From Maricaulis sp048270095 (lineage in GTDB: Bacteria > Pseudomonadota > Alphaproteobacteria > Caulobacterales > Maricaulaceae), in NCBI RefSeq assembly GCF_048270095.1, contig NZ_JBLWTL010000004.1:1-64000 (forward strand): DNA of 64,000 nt, written 5' to 3'. Shown one piece after another: positions 1 through 9,021 of the stretch. The notes under the pieces were generated by a model. The model saw only the letters and a list, made by a program, of their open reading frames with translations. It did no database searches and was not told the origin of the DNA. Numbering within the stretch: the stretch's first letter is position 1; each line of letters begins with the position of its first letter. Both the position numbers and the translations under genes were made by a program.

Positions 1-206
1 ACCCCTCTGCCCGGACAGGCTGCACGCTCCCGACCGCCGCGACTGACTGAGCTCGTGCCTCCCGTGCGACCGGAACGAGTGAAGTATGCGCGCTGGTTGA
101 TGGGGCGGGGATAACATCACCCAAAATTCGTCAGGATGACGTGGGATAGTTGTCGGGCGTTGGGGGATAAGTCGCCAAATCGGCCAACGCCGGCGCCCGT
201 CATCCT

Positions 207-341
207 CACCAGCTCCGACCGCTTCGCGGCCACCTCTTCCATCAAGGAAGAGGAGGTGATGATGCCCTCCGCCTCGATTACCGCCCTCCTCTTCCTTGAT
301 GGAAGAGGTGCGCCGGACGCCAGTCCGGGGCGGAGCTGGTG
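207..341. repeat. Large nested inverted repeat
   Basis: Two 26-base arms (231-256 and 285-310) are perfect reverse complements separated by 28 bases. They are nested inside an outer 11-base pair (207-217 CACCAGCTCCG and 331-341 CGGAGCTGGTG). The right flank carries a 23-base stretch (318-340, starting CGCCAGTCCGGGG) that recurs exactly at 31676-31698. This looks like a REP- or MITE-like non-coding element able to form a very stable hairpin. No transposase is nearby. Confidence 0.8.
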
Positions 342-373
342 ACGGCCTCGCGCTAGCGTCTGGAGGTGCCCGC

Positions 374-414
374 CAAAAAACGCAAATGGCCGGCGAATTG
401 CTCCGCCGGCCATT
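374..414 (-). terminator. Rho-independent terminator of M3 peptidase gene
   Basis: An 11-base-pair stem (385-395 with 404-414, core GGCCGGCG/CGCCGGCC) lies just after the stop of the minus-strand peptidase gene. Read on the minus strand, it is followed by a T-rich tract (375-384 on the plus strand is A-rich). Confidence 0.8.
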
Positions 415-436
415 GCATTGTGAATGCCCGAAAACG

Positions 437-2614
437 CTATTCGGTGATCGGGAAGCCGCGATCGCGCATGAGCGCCTGTACATCGGCATCGCGGCCGCGG
501 AAGGCACGATAGGCCTCGGCCGGATCGACCGAATTGCGCGGAGCGAACAGGGTTTCGACCAGGCGACGCGAAGTCTCGGGGTCGTAATAGCTGCCAGCCT
601 CTTCAAAGGCTTCGGCGGCATCGGCGGTCAGGACGTCGGCCCACATATAGCCGTAATACCCGGTCGCATAGCCTTCGCCCTCGAACACATGCCCGAATTG
701 CGGGCTGCGGTGACGCATGACGATTTCATTCGGCATGCCGAGGCGTTCCAGGGTCTCACGCTCGAAGGTGTCGGGATCGCCGATCTCTTCGGGCGGGGTC
801 ATGTGATAGGCCATGTCCATCAGGGCGGAGGCGAGATATTCGCCGGTCGAGAAGCCCTGGTTGAAATTGGCCGCCGCACGGATACGGGCGATCAATTCCT
901 GGGGCATCGGCTCGCCATCGACATTGACGAGATAATTATTGACCACCGGATCAGTCAAAAGCCAGCGCTCGAGCAATTGCGACTGGAATTCGGTGAAATC
1001 GCGCACGCCGCCATTCAGGCTTGGATAGACGACATTCGAGGACAGGCCATGCAGGGCGTGGCCGAACTCGTGGAAGAAGGTGGTCGCATCATCCCAGGAG
1101 ACCAGGACCGGCTGACCCGGTGCCGGCTCGACGAAGTTTGAATTATTCGTCGCCAGGACATTGGTCTGGCCGTCATAGGTGGTGTGGCCGCGGAAGCTGT
1201 TGGCCCAGGCGCCGGAGGATTTGCCAGTGCGGGAATAGGGGTCGAGATACCACAGGCCGACATTGGCGCCGGTCTCGCGGTCGGTGACTTCCCAGACGCG
1301 AACGGTGGGGTGCCAGACCGAAACCGTGCCCTCGGGCAGTTCGGAGAAGTTGAAGCCGAACAATTCGCCGGCGACGTAGAACATCCCCTCGCGCAGATTG
1401 TCGAGCTGGAGATACTGGCTGACTTCCTCGCTATCGAGATCATAGCGCTCGGCGCGCACTTTCTCGGCGTAATAGCGATAATCCCAGGGCTCGATGGTGA
1501 TATTGGCGCCTTCGCTGTCGGCGAGGGCCTGCATGTCGGCGACTTCTTCATGGATACGCGCGACGGCGGCGGTCCACACACCTTCCATCAGCGCCATGGC
1601 GCGTTCCGGCGTGCCGGCCATGCGGTTCTCGAGGCGCCACTGGGCGTAATTCTCGTAACCGAGCAGCTCGACGCGTTCATCGCGCAGCGCCAGGATTTCC
1701 ATGATCAGGGCGTTATTGTCGTACTCATCGCCATTATCGCCGCGATTGTAATAATCGCGCCAGACCTGTTCGCGCAGATCGCGCTCGTCGGAGAAGGTCA
1801 GGAAAGGGTCCATCGAGGAGCGCGTATTGGTGATGGCGTATTCGCCCTCATGATCGCGTGCTGTCGCTGCTGCAGCCGAAGCCTGGACGAAACCGTCCGG
1901 CAGGCCGGAAAGCTGGTCGGCGCTCAGGTAATGGACGTAGTTTTCCTCGTCGTGCAGGAGATTGGACGAGAAGGCCGTGTAGAGCTCGGACAGGCGCTGA
2001 TCGATCGCGGCATAGCGGTCGGCGGCTTCGCCTTCCAGGGTCGCGCCATTGCGGGCGAACCCGTCATAGGTCAGCTGGACGAGGCGCTGCTGGTCGGGCC
2101 GCAGGCTTGCCATTTCCTCGCCTTCATAGACGGCGCGGACGCGCGCGAAGAGCGCGGCATTCTGGGTGATTTGCGAGCTGTATGCGGACAGGCGCGGGGC
2201 CATTTCGGCCTGGATGGCGCGGAATTCCGGCGTCGACATATTGGACGACCAGATGCCCCAATAGCGGAAGGCATTGCTGAGCGGCTCACCGGCCCGTTCC
2301 ATAGCGACAATGGTGTTTTCGAAGCTGGCAGGTTCGGGATTGTTGGCGATGGCTTCGATCTCGGCGAGATTGAGCGCCATGCCTTCTTCGAGGGCTGGCT
2401 TGAGGTCATCCAGGCTCGCAGTGTCGAAATTCGGCACGCCGCCGAATGGACCGGTCCATTCCGCAAGCAACGGGTTGGTGGACATGACAGTCTCCGTTGT
2501 TTCGGTGGCCTCGGTCGTCTCGGTGGAGCCGGACGCAGCGGTGTCCGTCGCCGGGGTGCAGGCCGCCGCAAACAGGGCGGCAGTACTCACTGTAATCATC
2601 ATCAGATGACGCAT
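437..2614 (-). CDS. M3 family metallopeptidase, lipoprotein (Dcp/oligopeptidase type)
   Basis: This is a 725-residue zinc peptidase of family M3 (peptidyl-dipeptidase Dcp / oligopeptidase A / thimet type), which cuts short peptides. The zinc motif HEFGHALH begins at His515, and a downstream Glu in the FTEFQSQLLE segment fits the third ligand. The N-terminus has a short hydrophobic stretch ending in LFAAAC, a lipobox, followed by a Thr/Ser/Glu-rich linker to about residue 45. The enzyme is therefore predicted to be a membrane-anchored periplasmic lipoprotein rather than the cytosolic E. coli type. It is a single-gene unit ending at a strong terminator. Family assignment is firm; the exact substrate and any Dcp versus OpdA distinction are not. 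Confidence 0.93.
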   Translation of the reverse strand: MRHLMMITVSTAALFAAACTPATDTAASGSTETTEATETTETVMSTNPLLAEWTGPFGGVPNFDTASLDDLKPALEEGMALNLAEIEAIANNPEPASFENTIVAMERAGEPLSNAFRYWGIWSSNMSTPEFRAIQAEMAPRLSAYSSQITQNAALFARVRAVYEGEEMASLRPDQQRLVQLTYDGFARNGATLEGEAADRYAAIDQRLSELYTAFSSNLLHDEENYVHYLSADQLSGLPDGFVQASAAAATARDHEGEYAITNTRSSMDPFLTFSDERDLREQVWRDYYNRGDNGDEYDNNALIMEILALRDERVELLGYENYAQWRLENRMAGTPERAMALMEGVWTAAVARIHEEVADMQALADSEGANITIEPWDYRYYAEKVRAERYDLDSEEVSQYLQLDNLREGMFYVAGELFGFNFSELPEGTVSVWHPTVRVWEVTDRETGANVGLWYLDPYSRTGKSSGAWANSFRGHTTYDGQTNVLATNNSNFVEPAPGQPVLVSWDDATTFFHEFGHALHGLSSNVVYPSLNGGVRDFTEFQSQLLERWLLTDPVVNNYLVNVDGEPMPQELIARIRAAANFNQGFSTGEYLASALMDMAYHMTPPEEIGDPDTFERETLERLGMPNEIVMRHRSPQFGHVFEGEGYATGYYGYMWADVLTADAAEAFEEAGSYYDPETSRRLVETLFAPRNSVDPAEAYRAFRGRDADVQALMRDRGFPITE

Positions 2615-2771
2615 GGTAGATCCTCTCGGGTCAATTGTTTGCGGCGAACCTATCGCTTCCGCGCATGGCTGGAAAATTAAGAATTCACCATCTTGATCGT
2701 CGTCGCCGCTTGATCATGCGCGCGGTGCAGACGATGGTCCTGCCGACCCTGACCGGACCGGAGGCGTTGAA

Positions 2772-3905
2772 ATGCGGATCATTGCCATCATGCTGGTCGC
2801 AACGATCACCCTGATCTTGATGTGGGGCGTGTGGCGCCAGCCCGCAAGCCTGACGCCCGCACCGGACCTGGTCCTGCGCGCCGTCGAACGGGTTGCGACG
2901 GGGGAGGGGCCCTGGTTGGTCGGCGTGCAGCCCTGGCTTGACCAGACCCACTATCACAGCGCCTCGGCGCTGCATCACCGACTCGCGGCATATCTCGCTG
3001 AAATAGCCGATGAAATCGACGCCAATGAGGGCTCGGTCATCGTATTCCCGGAACATGTCGGGACCTGGCTGGTTGCCGCCGGGGCGCCGCGTTCCGCCTT
3101 CACAGCCGAGACCATAGCTGCCGCAATGACCGCGCTGGTCGCCGCCAATCCGCTACGCTTTGCCGCAGCCTGGCTCGGCTCGAGCGAGGATGACCGGATG
3201 GCGGCGGCGATCTTCCGCATGCGCGCCGATGCCATGGCGCGCGACTACCAGGCCGTGTTTTCCGCCCTGGCCGCCGAATATCGCGTCACCATCGCGGCCG
3301 GCTCGATTGTCCTGCCCGAGCCGCGGGTCGAAAACGGTGTGCTGCTGGCCGGCGAGGGCCCGCTTTATAACACCGCTGCCGTCTTCCACCCCGATGGCTC
3401 GATCGATCCGCAACTGGTGCGCAAATCCCACCCGATTCCTGGCGAAACGCCCTTCACCGCCAGCTGGCCCGCGCAGAACCTGCCGGTGTTCGACACGCCG
3501 TCGGGACGGATGGCCGTGCTGATCTGTGCCGATAGCTGGCATCCCGACCTGTATGACAGCGTCCGGGCGCTCGATGCCGCGATCATCGCGGTGCCGGCCT
3601 TCCTCCAGCCGTCAAATGTCTGGGATGCGCCATGGGGTGGCTATACCACCGGCTGGCCCGATGATGCCGATCGCAATGATGCCGGACGGCTTACCGAAGG
3701 CGAGGCCTGGCAGCGCTATGCCCTGGCCGGGCGGCTACGCTCCGGCGCTGCCGGCTTCGGCATGACCGCCTATCTGCGCGGCCAGTTGTGGGATCTCGGT
3801 TCGGACGGCACCAATATCGCGATCGCCGGTGAAACCGTCTTTGTCAGCGACGGGCTCGACGGCGCGGCGCTGACCCTTTTGCCGCTGCACACGGCCGGCG
3901 ATTGA
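2772..3905 (+). CDS. Carbon-nitrogen hydrolase (nitrilase superfamily), membrane-anchored
   Basis: A 377-residue protein with the nitrilase-fold catalytic triad visible as Glu94 (FPEHVG), Lys218 (VRKSHPIPGE) and Cys252 (LICADSWHPD). Such enzymes hydrolyse nitriles, amides or N-carbamoyl groups. Residues 3-20 form one hydrophobic segment, so the enzyme is probably anchored in the inner membrane or exported, which is uncommon among soluble amidases but known for Lnt-like members. It is not Lnt, because it lacks the multi-span N-terminus. The gene converges on the amine oxidase gene, with 10 bases between the stops. Substrate unknown. Confidence 0.85.
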   Translation: MRIIAIMLVATITLILMWGVWRQPASLTPAPDLVLRAVERVATGEGPWLVGVQPWLDQTHYHSASALHHRLAAYLAEIADEIDANEGSVIVFPEHVGTWLVAAGAPRSAFTAETIAAAMTALVAANPLRFAAAWLGSSEDDRMAAAIFRMRADAMARDYQAVFSALAAEYRVTIAAGSIVLPEPRVENGVLLAGEGPLYNTAAVFHPDGSIDPQLVRKSHPIPGETPFTASWPAQNLPVFDTPSGRMAVLICADSWHPDLYDSVRALDAAIIAVPAFLQPSNVWDAPWGGYTTGWPDDADRNDAGRLTEGEAWQRYALAGRLRSGAAGFGMTAYLRGQLWDLGSDGTNIAIAGETVFVSDGLDGAALTLLPLHTAGD

Positions 3906-3915
3906 AGCGAAACCG

Positions 3916-5277
3916 TCAGTCCGCTGCGAGCGCGGCCTCGACCTCCAGAACGGCGCGTTCGGCGGCCTGCAGCGCGCCTTCGAAATAGCCGTAATACTGT
4001 GTCGCTGTCTCGGTGCCGGCGACATGGATCGCACCGATCGGCTGGCGCAAATCCATCCCCAGAGAGGTCCATACGCCCGGCCCCATCAGGGCGGCGTAGC
4101 AACCGCGGGTATACTCCTCGGCGATCCAGTCCTGGTCGACATAATCGATCGGATCGAGCGCTTTCTCGCCGAAGAAACGGGCAAAGGCGCCCAGCACCGC
4201 CGCCTTTCGCTCGGCCGGGTCGCGGCCGGACCATTGGCGGGCATGATCACCCTCAATGAAGCCCAGCAGCAGGCCCGCACGCTTGCCGGCCTCGCTATTG
4301 TCGAAGGTCACACGGACTTCCAGATCGGGCCCGACCGCCTGGCCAGCCAGCCCGCCCTCGCGCCAGAAGGGCGTCTCGTACTGGGCGATGCACTTGATGC
4401 AGGCGCCGGGCGGCATGCGCTGCCACAGCGCCGCACGCCGCGAGGGCAGGACCGGGTCATAGCGCAGGCGCACCGCCTGGTTTGGCGGCAGGGCCATGAT
4501 GGCGCGGCGGGCCCTGAACTGGCCTTGTGCTGTCATGACGGTCACGCCGGTATCGCTCCAGGCGATGGTCTCGACGGGATGGCTCAGCTTGACGCGATCG
4601 CCCATCCGCTCGGCCAGGCGGTGTGCCACGCCCGCCATATCGCCGTGGACCCGGTCTTGCTGCGCGCCGCCGGTCGTGGCGAGAAGATTGTCGAGGGAGG
4701 TTCCGGCACGGGCGTAGAAGAGCGCGTGCAGCAGCGAGACTTCGTGCGGTTCAGCGGTGAAGACCGCGCCGATCCCGACCGCGAAAATATGGAAGGCCTG
4801 GCGGGTGAAGGCCCGTTTCTCCATCCATTGCCCGACGGTCTGATGATCCCACTCCCTGGCTTTTGGATGAGCCCACGGCCTGGCCGGGTCGAGCTCGGCG
4901 GCCATGGCGTCAAAACGCGTCATCATCAGATGCACATTGACCAGGACATGCGGCGCCAGTTTCGGGATGGTGCCGGTATAGCGGCCGGGTTTGTCGCGGT
5001 TGAGAATCAGCCGGTCGCCCGTGTCCCAGAGCGGATAGGTCGTCATGCCGAGAGCGGCGATCAGCGCATAGAGCCGGTCCTGGCCCGGCCCGACCCACTG
5101 TCCGCCGAGATCAGCAGTGTCGCCATTGGCGAAGCTGTGGGCCAGGGCCCGGCCGCCGACCCGGTCGCGCGCCTCCAGCAGGACAACATCATGGCGGTCC
5201 ATGAGCAGGTCCGCTGCACGCAGGCCAGACAGACCGGCCCCGATGATGATAACGTCATGGGTATGTGCTGTCGTCAT
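3916..5277 (-). CDS. Flavin monoamine oxidase family protein
   Basis: A 453-residue FAD-dependent amine oxidase. The dinucleotide-binding motif GAGLSGLRAADLL sits at about residues 13-25, followed by the ERxG-like LEARDRVGGRA. The C-terminal FAD motif GTETATQYYGYFEGAL is also present. Family members oxidise primary or polyamines to aldehydes with release of ammonia and peroxide. There is no signal peptide, so it is probably cytosolic. It is a single-gene unit, convergent with the nitrilase-fold gene. Substrate cannot be read from the sequence. Confidence 0.9.
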   Translation of the reverse strand: MTTAHTHDVIIIGAGLSGLRAADLLMDRHDVVLLEARDRVGGRALAHSFANGDTADLGGQWVGPGQDRLYALIAALGMTTYPLWDTGDRLILNRDKPGRYTGTIPKLAPHVLVNVHLMMTRFDAMAAELDPARPWAHPKAREWDHQTVGQWMEKRAFTRQAFHIFAVGIGAVFTAEPHEVSLLHALFYARAGTSLDNLLATTGGAQQDRVHGDMAGVAHRLAERMGDRVKLSHPVETIAWSDTGVTVMTAQGQFRARRAIMALPPNQAVRLRYDPVLPSRRAALWQRMPPGACIKCIAQYETPFWREGGLAGQAVGPDLEVRVTFDNSEAGKRAGLLLGFIEGDHARQWSGRDPAERKAAVLGAFARFFGEKALDPIDYVDQDWIAEEYTRGCYAALMGPGVWTSLGMDLRQPIGAIHVAGTETATQYYGYFEGALQAAERAVLEVEAALAAD

Positions 5278-5434
5278 GTCTCGCTCCCCCGGGGCGGCAG
5301 GCTAGCACGCCCGAGCGGCCCGATACGAGCCCGGGAATATTGATCCGTTTACCTGACGCTAACCCTTTCGCCGTGCTGTCGCCGTAATCCCTGCTGATAA
5401 GCTGGGCTCTGTTTTTAGCGACCGGAGGTCTCAC

Positions 5435-6025
5435 ATGCGCATCCTTGCCGCCACCATCGCCGCACTGTCCGTCTGCTTCCTGGCCCCCGCCCATGCGCAG
5501 GACCCGGATTACGGACAACCCAGCGATTATTCCGAGCCTGTCGACACCTATTCCCAGGATGAACTGACCGAGGCCGTGAGCGATTTCTTTGGCGTCACCG
5601 CTGAAGCCGCAGCCAGCCTGATGGAGCGTATTTTCTCCGATCTCGGACGTCCGGTCGGCTATATCGCCGGTGAGGAAGTGTCGGGCGCGGTCGGGATCGG
5701 CCTGCGCTATGGCGAGGGTTATCTCACCATGAAGAATGGTGTGCGCGAAAAGGTCTACTGGCGCGGTCCTTCGGTGGGCTGGGATGCGGGTGGCAATGCC
5801 AGCCGTGTCTTCGTGCTGGTCTATAATCTCGACGATCCGGCCCTGTTATTCCAGCGCTTTCCGGGCGTTGAAGGCACGGCCTATCTGGTCGCCGGCATGG
5901 GCGTGAATTATCAGCGCGCCGACGATATCACCCTGGCGCCAATCCGTTCCGGTGTCGGCCTGCGCGCCGGCGCCAATGTCGGCTATCTGGCCTATACGCG
6001 CCGCCGCGCCTGGTTGCCTTTCTAG
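5435..6025 (+). CDS. eipA: DUF1134 / EipA-like envelope protein
   Basis: A 196-residue secreted protein with a Sec signal peptide ending at AHAQ (about residue 22). The remainder matches the DUF1134 family, with a glycine-rich core (FGVTAEAAASLMERIF, GYIAGEEVSGAVG, YWRGPSVGWDAGGNASR). In Brucella the family member EipA is a periplasmic protein needed for envelope integrity, and alphaproteobacteria commonly carry one. The start is the ATG at 5435, with GGAGG about 6 bases upstream. Its stop overlaps the next gene's GTG by one base (TAGTG), so the two are probably translated together. The 157-base upstream gap holds a weak CtrA-like TTTA-N7-CTAA that I do not claim. Confidence 0.85.
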   Translation: MRILAATIAALSVCFLAPAHAQDPDYGQPSDYSEPVDTYSQDELTEAVSDFFGVTAEAAASLMERIFSDLGRPVGYIAGEEVSGAVGIGLRYGEGYLTMKNGVREKVYWRGPSVGWDAGGNASRVFVLVYNLDDPALLFQRFPGVEGTAYLVAGMGVNYQRADDITLAPIRSGVGLRAGANVGYLAYTRRRAWLPF

Positions 6026-6543
6026 TGAAGATACGCCCCTGCGAGCCAGAGGATTATGCCGGTGTCGATGCCCTGCTTCGAAGCGCCTTTCCCGAACCGG
6101 GCGAGGCGCGGCTGGCGGTCGCCTTGCGCGCGGCAGATGCCGACACACTGGAGCTCGTCGCAGAGCTCGACGGCAGGATTGCGGGGGTGACGATGTTCTC
6201 CCCGGCGATGGCGAAGCCGGGCGATGGCCGTGAAATCCCCGGACTCGGACTTGGGCCGGTCGCGGTCCTCCCCGGTTATCAGAACCGCGGTATTGGCGCG
6301 GCCCTGATCGAGGCCGGGCTGGACTTTATCCGCACGCTGGGGCCGGGCTATTGCATCGTCCTGGGCGATCCGGGCTTCTATTTCCGTTTTGGTTTCGAGC
6401 CGGCCCCCGCGCTTGACCTGCATTGGGCCGACGACCCGGACGACAAGACCGGCAATGCCTTCCAGGTGCTCGCGCTCAATGGCGCATCGCATCTGCCGCG
6501 CGGCACCCGGATCGAATACCATCCTGCCTTCGATGGTGTTTGA
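6025..6543 (+). CDS. GNAT family N-acetyltransferase
   Basis: A 172-residue acetyltransferase of the YhbS-like type. The acetyl-CoA-binding motif A is clear as GPVAVLPGYQNRGIGAALIEAGL (about residues 77-99), followed by the GDPGFYFRFGFEPA segment typical of YhbS relatives. The GTG start overlaps the stop of the DUF1134 gene by one base, indicating coupling. No Sec signal, so cytosolic. The acetyl acceptor is unknown. Confidence 0.88.
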   Translation: MKIRPCEPEDYAGVDALLRSAFPEPGEARLAVALRAADADTLELVAELDGRIAGVTMFSPAMAKPGDGREIPGLGLGPVAVLPGYQNRGIGAALIEAGLDFIRTLGPGYCIVLGDPGFYFRFGFEPAPALDLHWADDPDDKTGNAFQVLALNGASHLPRGTRIEYHPAFDGV

Positions 6544-6545
6544 AC

Positions 6546-7052
6546 CTATTCGCTGGCGTGGATCGGCTGGTGATCAAAACTCAGCACGCGGGACATCCGC
6601 CAGGCATCGCCCTCGAGCCGCCAGAGTGTGGTGAAGCCGGCACGGCCGGTCAGCTCAGGTTCGGCGCCGGGGCGCACAATGCTGAACATGTGTTCGCCGC
6701 TCTGCACCGCGCCATAGAGCACGCCATTATCGTAGAGTGGGTGCAGGACAAGCGAACCGGCCACCAGGGTCCGGGTGACGTGGTAGTCGGGGCCGCAAAT
6801 ATTGCGGTCAATGCTGTCAATGAAGGCGGCGCGGCCCAGGGTGACGCCGCCGATATCGTGGTAGAATTCGAGATCCTCGCTGGTCAGCGCGGCCATCAAT
6901 TCGAGGTCGCAGCCATTATAGCCAAGCTCAAAGACCTGGCGGTCGAGTTCGGCGAAGCGGGCATCGAGCTCCGTGTCGGCCGGCTCTCCGGCCCAGGCAG
7001 GCGCTGCCGCCAGCATGATCAGACATAGTCCTGCTCTCAGGTTTGACATCAA
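6546..7052 (-). CDS. Secreted NTF2-like / DUF4440 domain protein
   Basis: A 168-residue protein with a Sec signal peptide (cleavage about AWA-G, residue 22) and an NTF2-like fold signature: an N-terminal helix with FELGYNGCDLELMAALTSEDLEFYHD and a C-terminal WRLEGDAWRMSRVLSFDHQ. DUF4440 proteins are often ligand-binding or ketosteroid-isomerase-like. No catalytic assignment is possible. It converges on the GNAT gene, with only 2 bases between stops. Confidence 0.8.
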   Translation of the reverse strand: MMSNLRAGLCLIMLAAAPAWAGEPADTELDARFAELDRQVFELGYNGCDLELMAALTSEDLEFYHDIGGVTLGRAAFIDSIDRNICGPDYHVTRTLVAGSLVLHPLYDNGVLYGAVQSGEHMFSIVRPGAEPELTGRAGFTTLWRLEGDAWRMSRVLSFDHQPIHASE

Positions 7053-7096
7053 AAATTCCCATTCTTCGTGACAATGGGGACATTCAGATGGTGTGG

Positions 7097-7136
7097 GGGA
7101 TCGTCCGGCAAGCGGGAATGCCGGTGAAGCGATCCC
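7097..7136. other. Imperfect palindrome in the divergent spacer
   Basis: GGGATCG (7097-7103) and CGATCCC (7130-7136) are perfect inverted arms, with a nested CCGGC/GCCGG pair between them. The element lies in the 159-base spacer between two divergent genes and could be an operator or a 5' untranslated-region hairpin of the membrane-protein gene. Confidence 0.4.
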
Positions 7137-7211
7137 GCACTACCCTGGCGGGTCATTGCGCGATAGTGTGAATGCAAACATGGGGCTGGCCACAGCCGAG
7201 GGGAGATCGAC

Positions 7212-8543
7212 ATGACCGAAGGCAGTACAATGAGTGGGCTGATCCTGCTGATCGGAATTGGTGCGCTCTTCATTCTGATGCTGGCCCGCCAGATCCCCTT
7301 TCAGATCATCGGGCGCGTCATGGCGCCGATCTTCCGGCCGATCGGCAAACTGTTTGGTTTGAAGGCCATTACGCGCGCCGGTCCCGGCTCGGTACGTCCG
7401 GCTCATATGGGGCCGAGCGCCTGGGCTGCGCTTTCACGCGCGGCGCGCTCGCAGACGGAAACCGAAAAGGCGCTGGGCGCCGATTTCTCGCATGAGGATG
7501 CCCATCTCAAGCGCAATGGCTTCCTGTTCCACTGGACCGGGGTCAAGGTCGGCTATATCCGCACGCCCGGTGAGCTCACACTCGATGTGGCCGAGGATTA
7601 TTACCGGCAGGGCGCGACATTCCTCAATGGCCGGGTCAAGATTTCCGCCAATCCGCAAAATCTCTATGAGGATGAGGAAGGCGCGGTCATCGCCGAGTAT
7701 TTCCCCGCTGATGCCGGTTGTCTCTATCTGCTCAACGAGATGCGCAAGACGATCAATTCCAATGTCCGCAAGCTGACTGTCGTCTTCTCGACCATTATCG
7801 CGATCGTGCTGATCATCAACCTGCTCTATAATGATGGCAGTCTGATCGCCCTGGCCGGGCCGATGTCGCTGGGGCCGCTCACCATGAGTGCGACCGATCT
7901 CAGCCAGGCCGCCTTTGCGGCGCTGTCGACGATTGGCGGCGCGTTCGCGATGTGGATCATCTATTTCATGGAATACGTGCCGTATCAGCGCAATAATTTC
8001 CGCGAATTATCCAATTTCGTCACCCGCTATCTCGCCCGGCTCAACGATCATTTTCGCACCGCTGAAGGCCAGGCCAAATCGGTCACCGTGGGCCAGGAAA
8101 AGGATGCGGCGAAATTTTCGCACTCGGCGCGGATGTGGCACACCAATGTGCTGTGGATCGCGCAGCGGATCTTCTTTATCGAAACCTTCGTTCGCAACAT
8201 CATGTTCCAGATGCTGCGAAATTCCGGCTATTACCTGGTCTTCGTGCCGCTGCTCTTCACGGTCGTGCTGGCCGGGCTCAACCTCGCCCTGATCGAGTGG
8301 ACCGGCTTTGACGCCGGCGCCCGCCTGGCGGATCTGGGCGTTATTTTCCTGATCCTGTTTGTCGTGCTGGTGAGCATTTATGCCGGCTTCCTGCGCCGTT
8401 CCATGGCCAGTATTGACGAGATCAACCAGGATGAATGGATCGGTTTTGACAGCCTGTTGCTGGAGCATGTGCTTGGCGAAATCGTCGGCAAATATGCCGA
8501 GGATGTCGGCTATTGGAAAAACCGTATTGGCGGCAGTTTCTGA
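7212..8543 (+). CDS. Unknown multi-span membrane protein
   Basis: A 443-residue protein not recognised from family motifs. An N-terminal membrane helix (about residues 8-26) is followed by a soluble region of about 165 residues. Two helices then lie near 195-250 (KLTVVFSTIIAIVLIINLL and AALSTIGGAFAMWIIYFME) and two more near 335-390 (YYLVFVPLLFTVVLAGLNLALI and LGVIFLILFVVLVSIYAGF). Between the helix pairs is a basic, His-containing soluble stretch. The ATG at 7212 has GGGGAGA about 6 bases upstream. It stands alone and is followed by the convergent MerR gene. Confidence 0.75.
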   Translation: MTEGSTMSGLILLIGIGALFILMLARQIPFQIIGRVMAPIFRPIGKLFGLKAITRAGPGSVRPAHMGPSAWAALSRAARSQTETEKALGADFSHEDAHLKRNGFLFHWTGVKVGYIRTPGELTLDVAEDYYRQGATFLNGRVKISANPQNLYEDEEGAVIAEYFPADAGCLYLLNEMRKTINSNVRKLTVVFSTIIAIVLIINLLYNDGSLIALAGPMSLGPLTMSATDLSQAAFAALSTIGGAFAMWIIYFMEYVPYQRNNFRELSNFVTRYLARLNDHFRTAEGQAKSVTVGQEKDAAKFSHSARMWHTNVLWIAQRIFFIETFVRNIMFQMLRNSGYYLVFVPLLFTVVLAGLNLALIEWTGFDAGARLADLGVIFLILFVVLVSIYAGFLRRSMASIDEINQDEWIGFDSLLLEHVLGEIVGKYAEDVGYWKNRIGGSF

Positions 8544-8552
8544 CCGCTGGTG

Positions 8553-8984
8553 TCAGCCGATCTTCGCATGGTCGCCCTCGCACAGGGCGTGGTCTGAAAG
8601 GGTCTCGATGACGCGGCACTGATCAACCTCGCCATGGGCGCAGTGGTCGAGCATGCGCGCCAGCTCCACCCGTACCGCTTCCAGCCCGGCGATGCGCCGC
8701 TCGACTTCGGCCAATTGCCGGCTGGCAATCGCGTCGGCGCGTTCGCAGGACTGGTTGGGCCGGTCGGAGAGATCCTGCAGCGCGCGCAAATCATCGAGCC
8801 CGAAGCCGAGCGCCCGCCCATGACGGATGAAACGCAGGCGTTCGACATCGGCCTTGTCATAGCGCCGCTGCCCACCTTCTGACCGCGGTGGTTCCGCCAG
8901 CAGACCGATGGTCTCGTAATAGCGGATGGTCGGGACCTTGACCCCGCTGGCCCGCGACAGCTTTCCGATCGACAAGTCTGACAT
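8553..8984 (-). CDS. MerR family metal-responsive regulator (ZntR/PbrR/CadR-like)
   Basis: A 143-residue MerR-type activator. The winged helix-turn-helix spans about residues 4-75 (IGKLSRASGVKVPTIRYYE), followed by the dimerisation helix. Metal ligands are inferred from Cys80, Cys115 and Cys123; the spacing C-x7-C matches the metal loop of CueR/ZntR. Cys80 occupies the position that carries Cys in divalent-metal sensors and Ser in monovalent sensors, so Zn, Cd or Pb is the likeliest signal. It is divergent from the CDF transporter, with a MerR-type promoter between them, and probably activates that gene. Confidence 0.88.
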   Translation of the reverse strand: MSDLSIGKLSRASGVKVPTIRYYETIGLLAEPPRSEGGQRRYDKADVERLRFIRHGRALGFGLDDLRALQDLSDRPNQSCERADAIASRQLAEVERRIAGLEAVRVELARMLDHCAHGEVDQCRVIETLSDHALCEGDHAKIG

Positions 8985-8990
8985 TTCTGC

Positions 8991-9021
8991 TTGAACCTCT
9001 AGTGACTAGAGAGATTAGGCT
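8991..9021 (+). promoter_or_regulatory. MerR-type promoter/operator of the CDF gene
   Basis: A -35 element TTGAAC (8991-8996) and a -10 element TAGGCT (9016-9021) are separated by 19 bases, the long spacer characteristic of MerR-activated promoters. The spacer contains the perfect inverted repeat CTCTAG-TGA-CTAGAG (8997-9011), the expected regulator binding site. Confidence 0.75.

Larger units (their letters stand above)
1..436. other. Gene-free left edge
   Basis: No convincing coding sequence is seen here; the open frames on both strands have no recognisable domain and are broken up by the inverted repeats. The stretch holds GTCATCC-type short repeats (near 197-203 and 131-140), a large nested inverted repeat at 207-341, and the terminator of the peptidase gene to its right. 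The left end may contain the promoter or tail of a gene lying outside the window, which cannot be judged. Confidence 0.6.

Noticed and set aside
1184..2680. 498-codon plus-strand frame opposite the M3 peptidase, and similar long frames at 4024-5343, 12968-14593, 22309-23604, 47121-48863 and 52452-53885
   Set aside because: Each is the exact antisense of a confidently identified gene, with no domain or ribosome site; high GC removes stops from the opposite strand.
5341..5434. CtrA-like TTTA-N7-CTAA before the EipA homologue
   Set aside because: Two mismatches to the consensus; too weak to claim.
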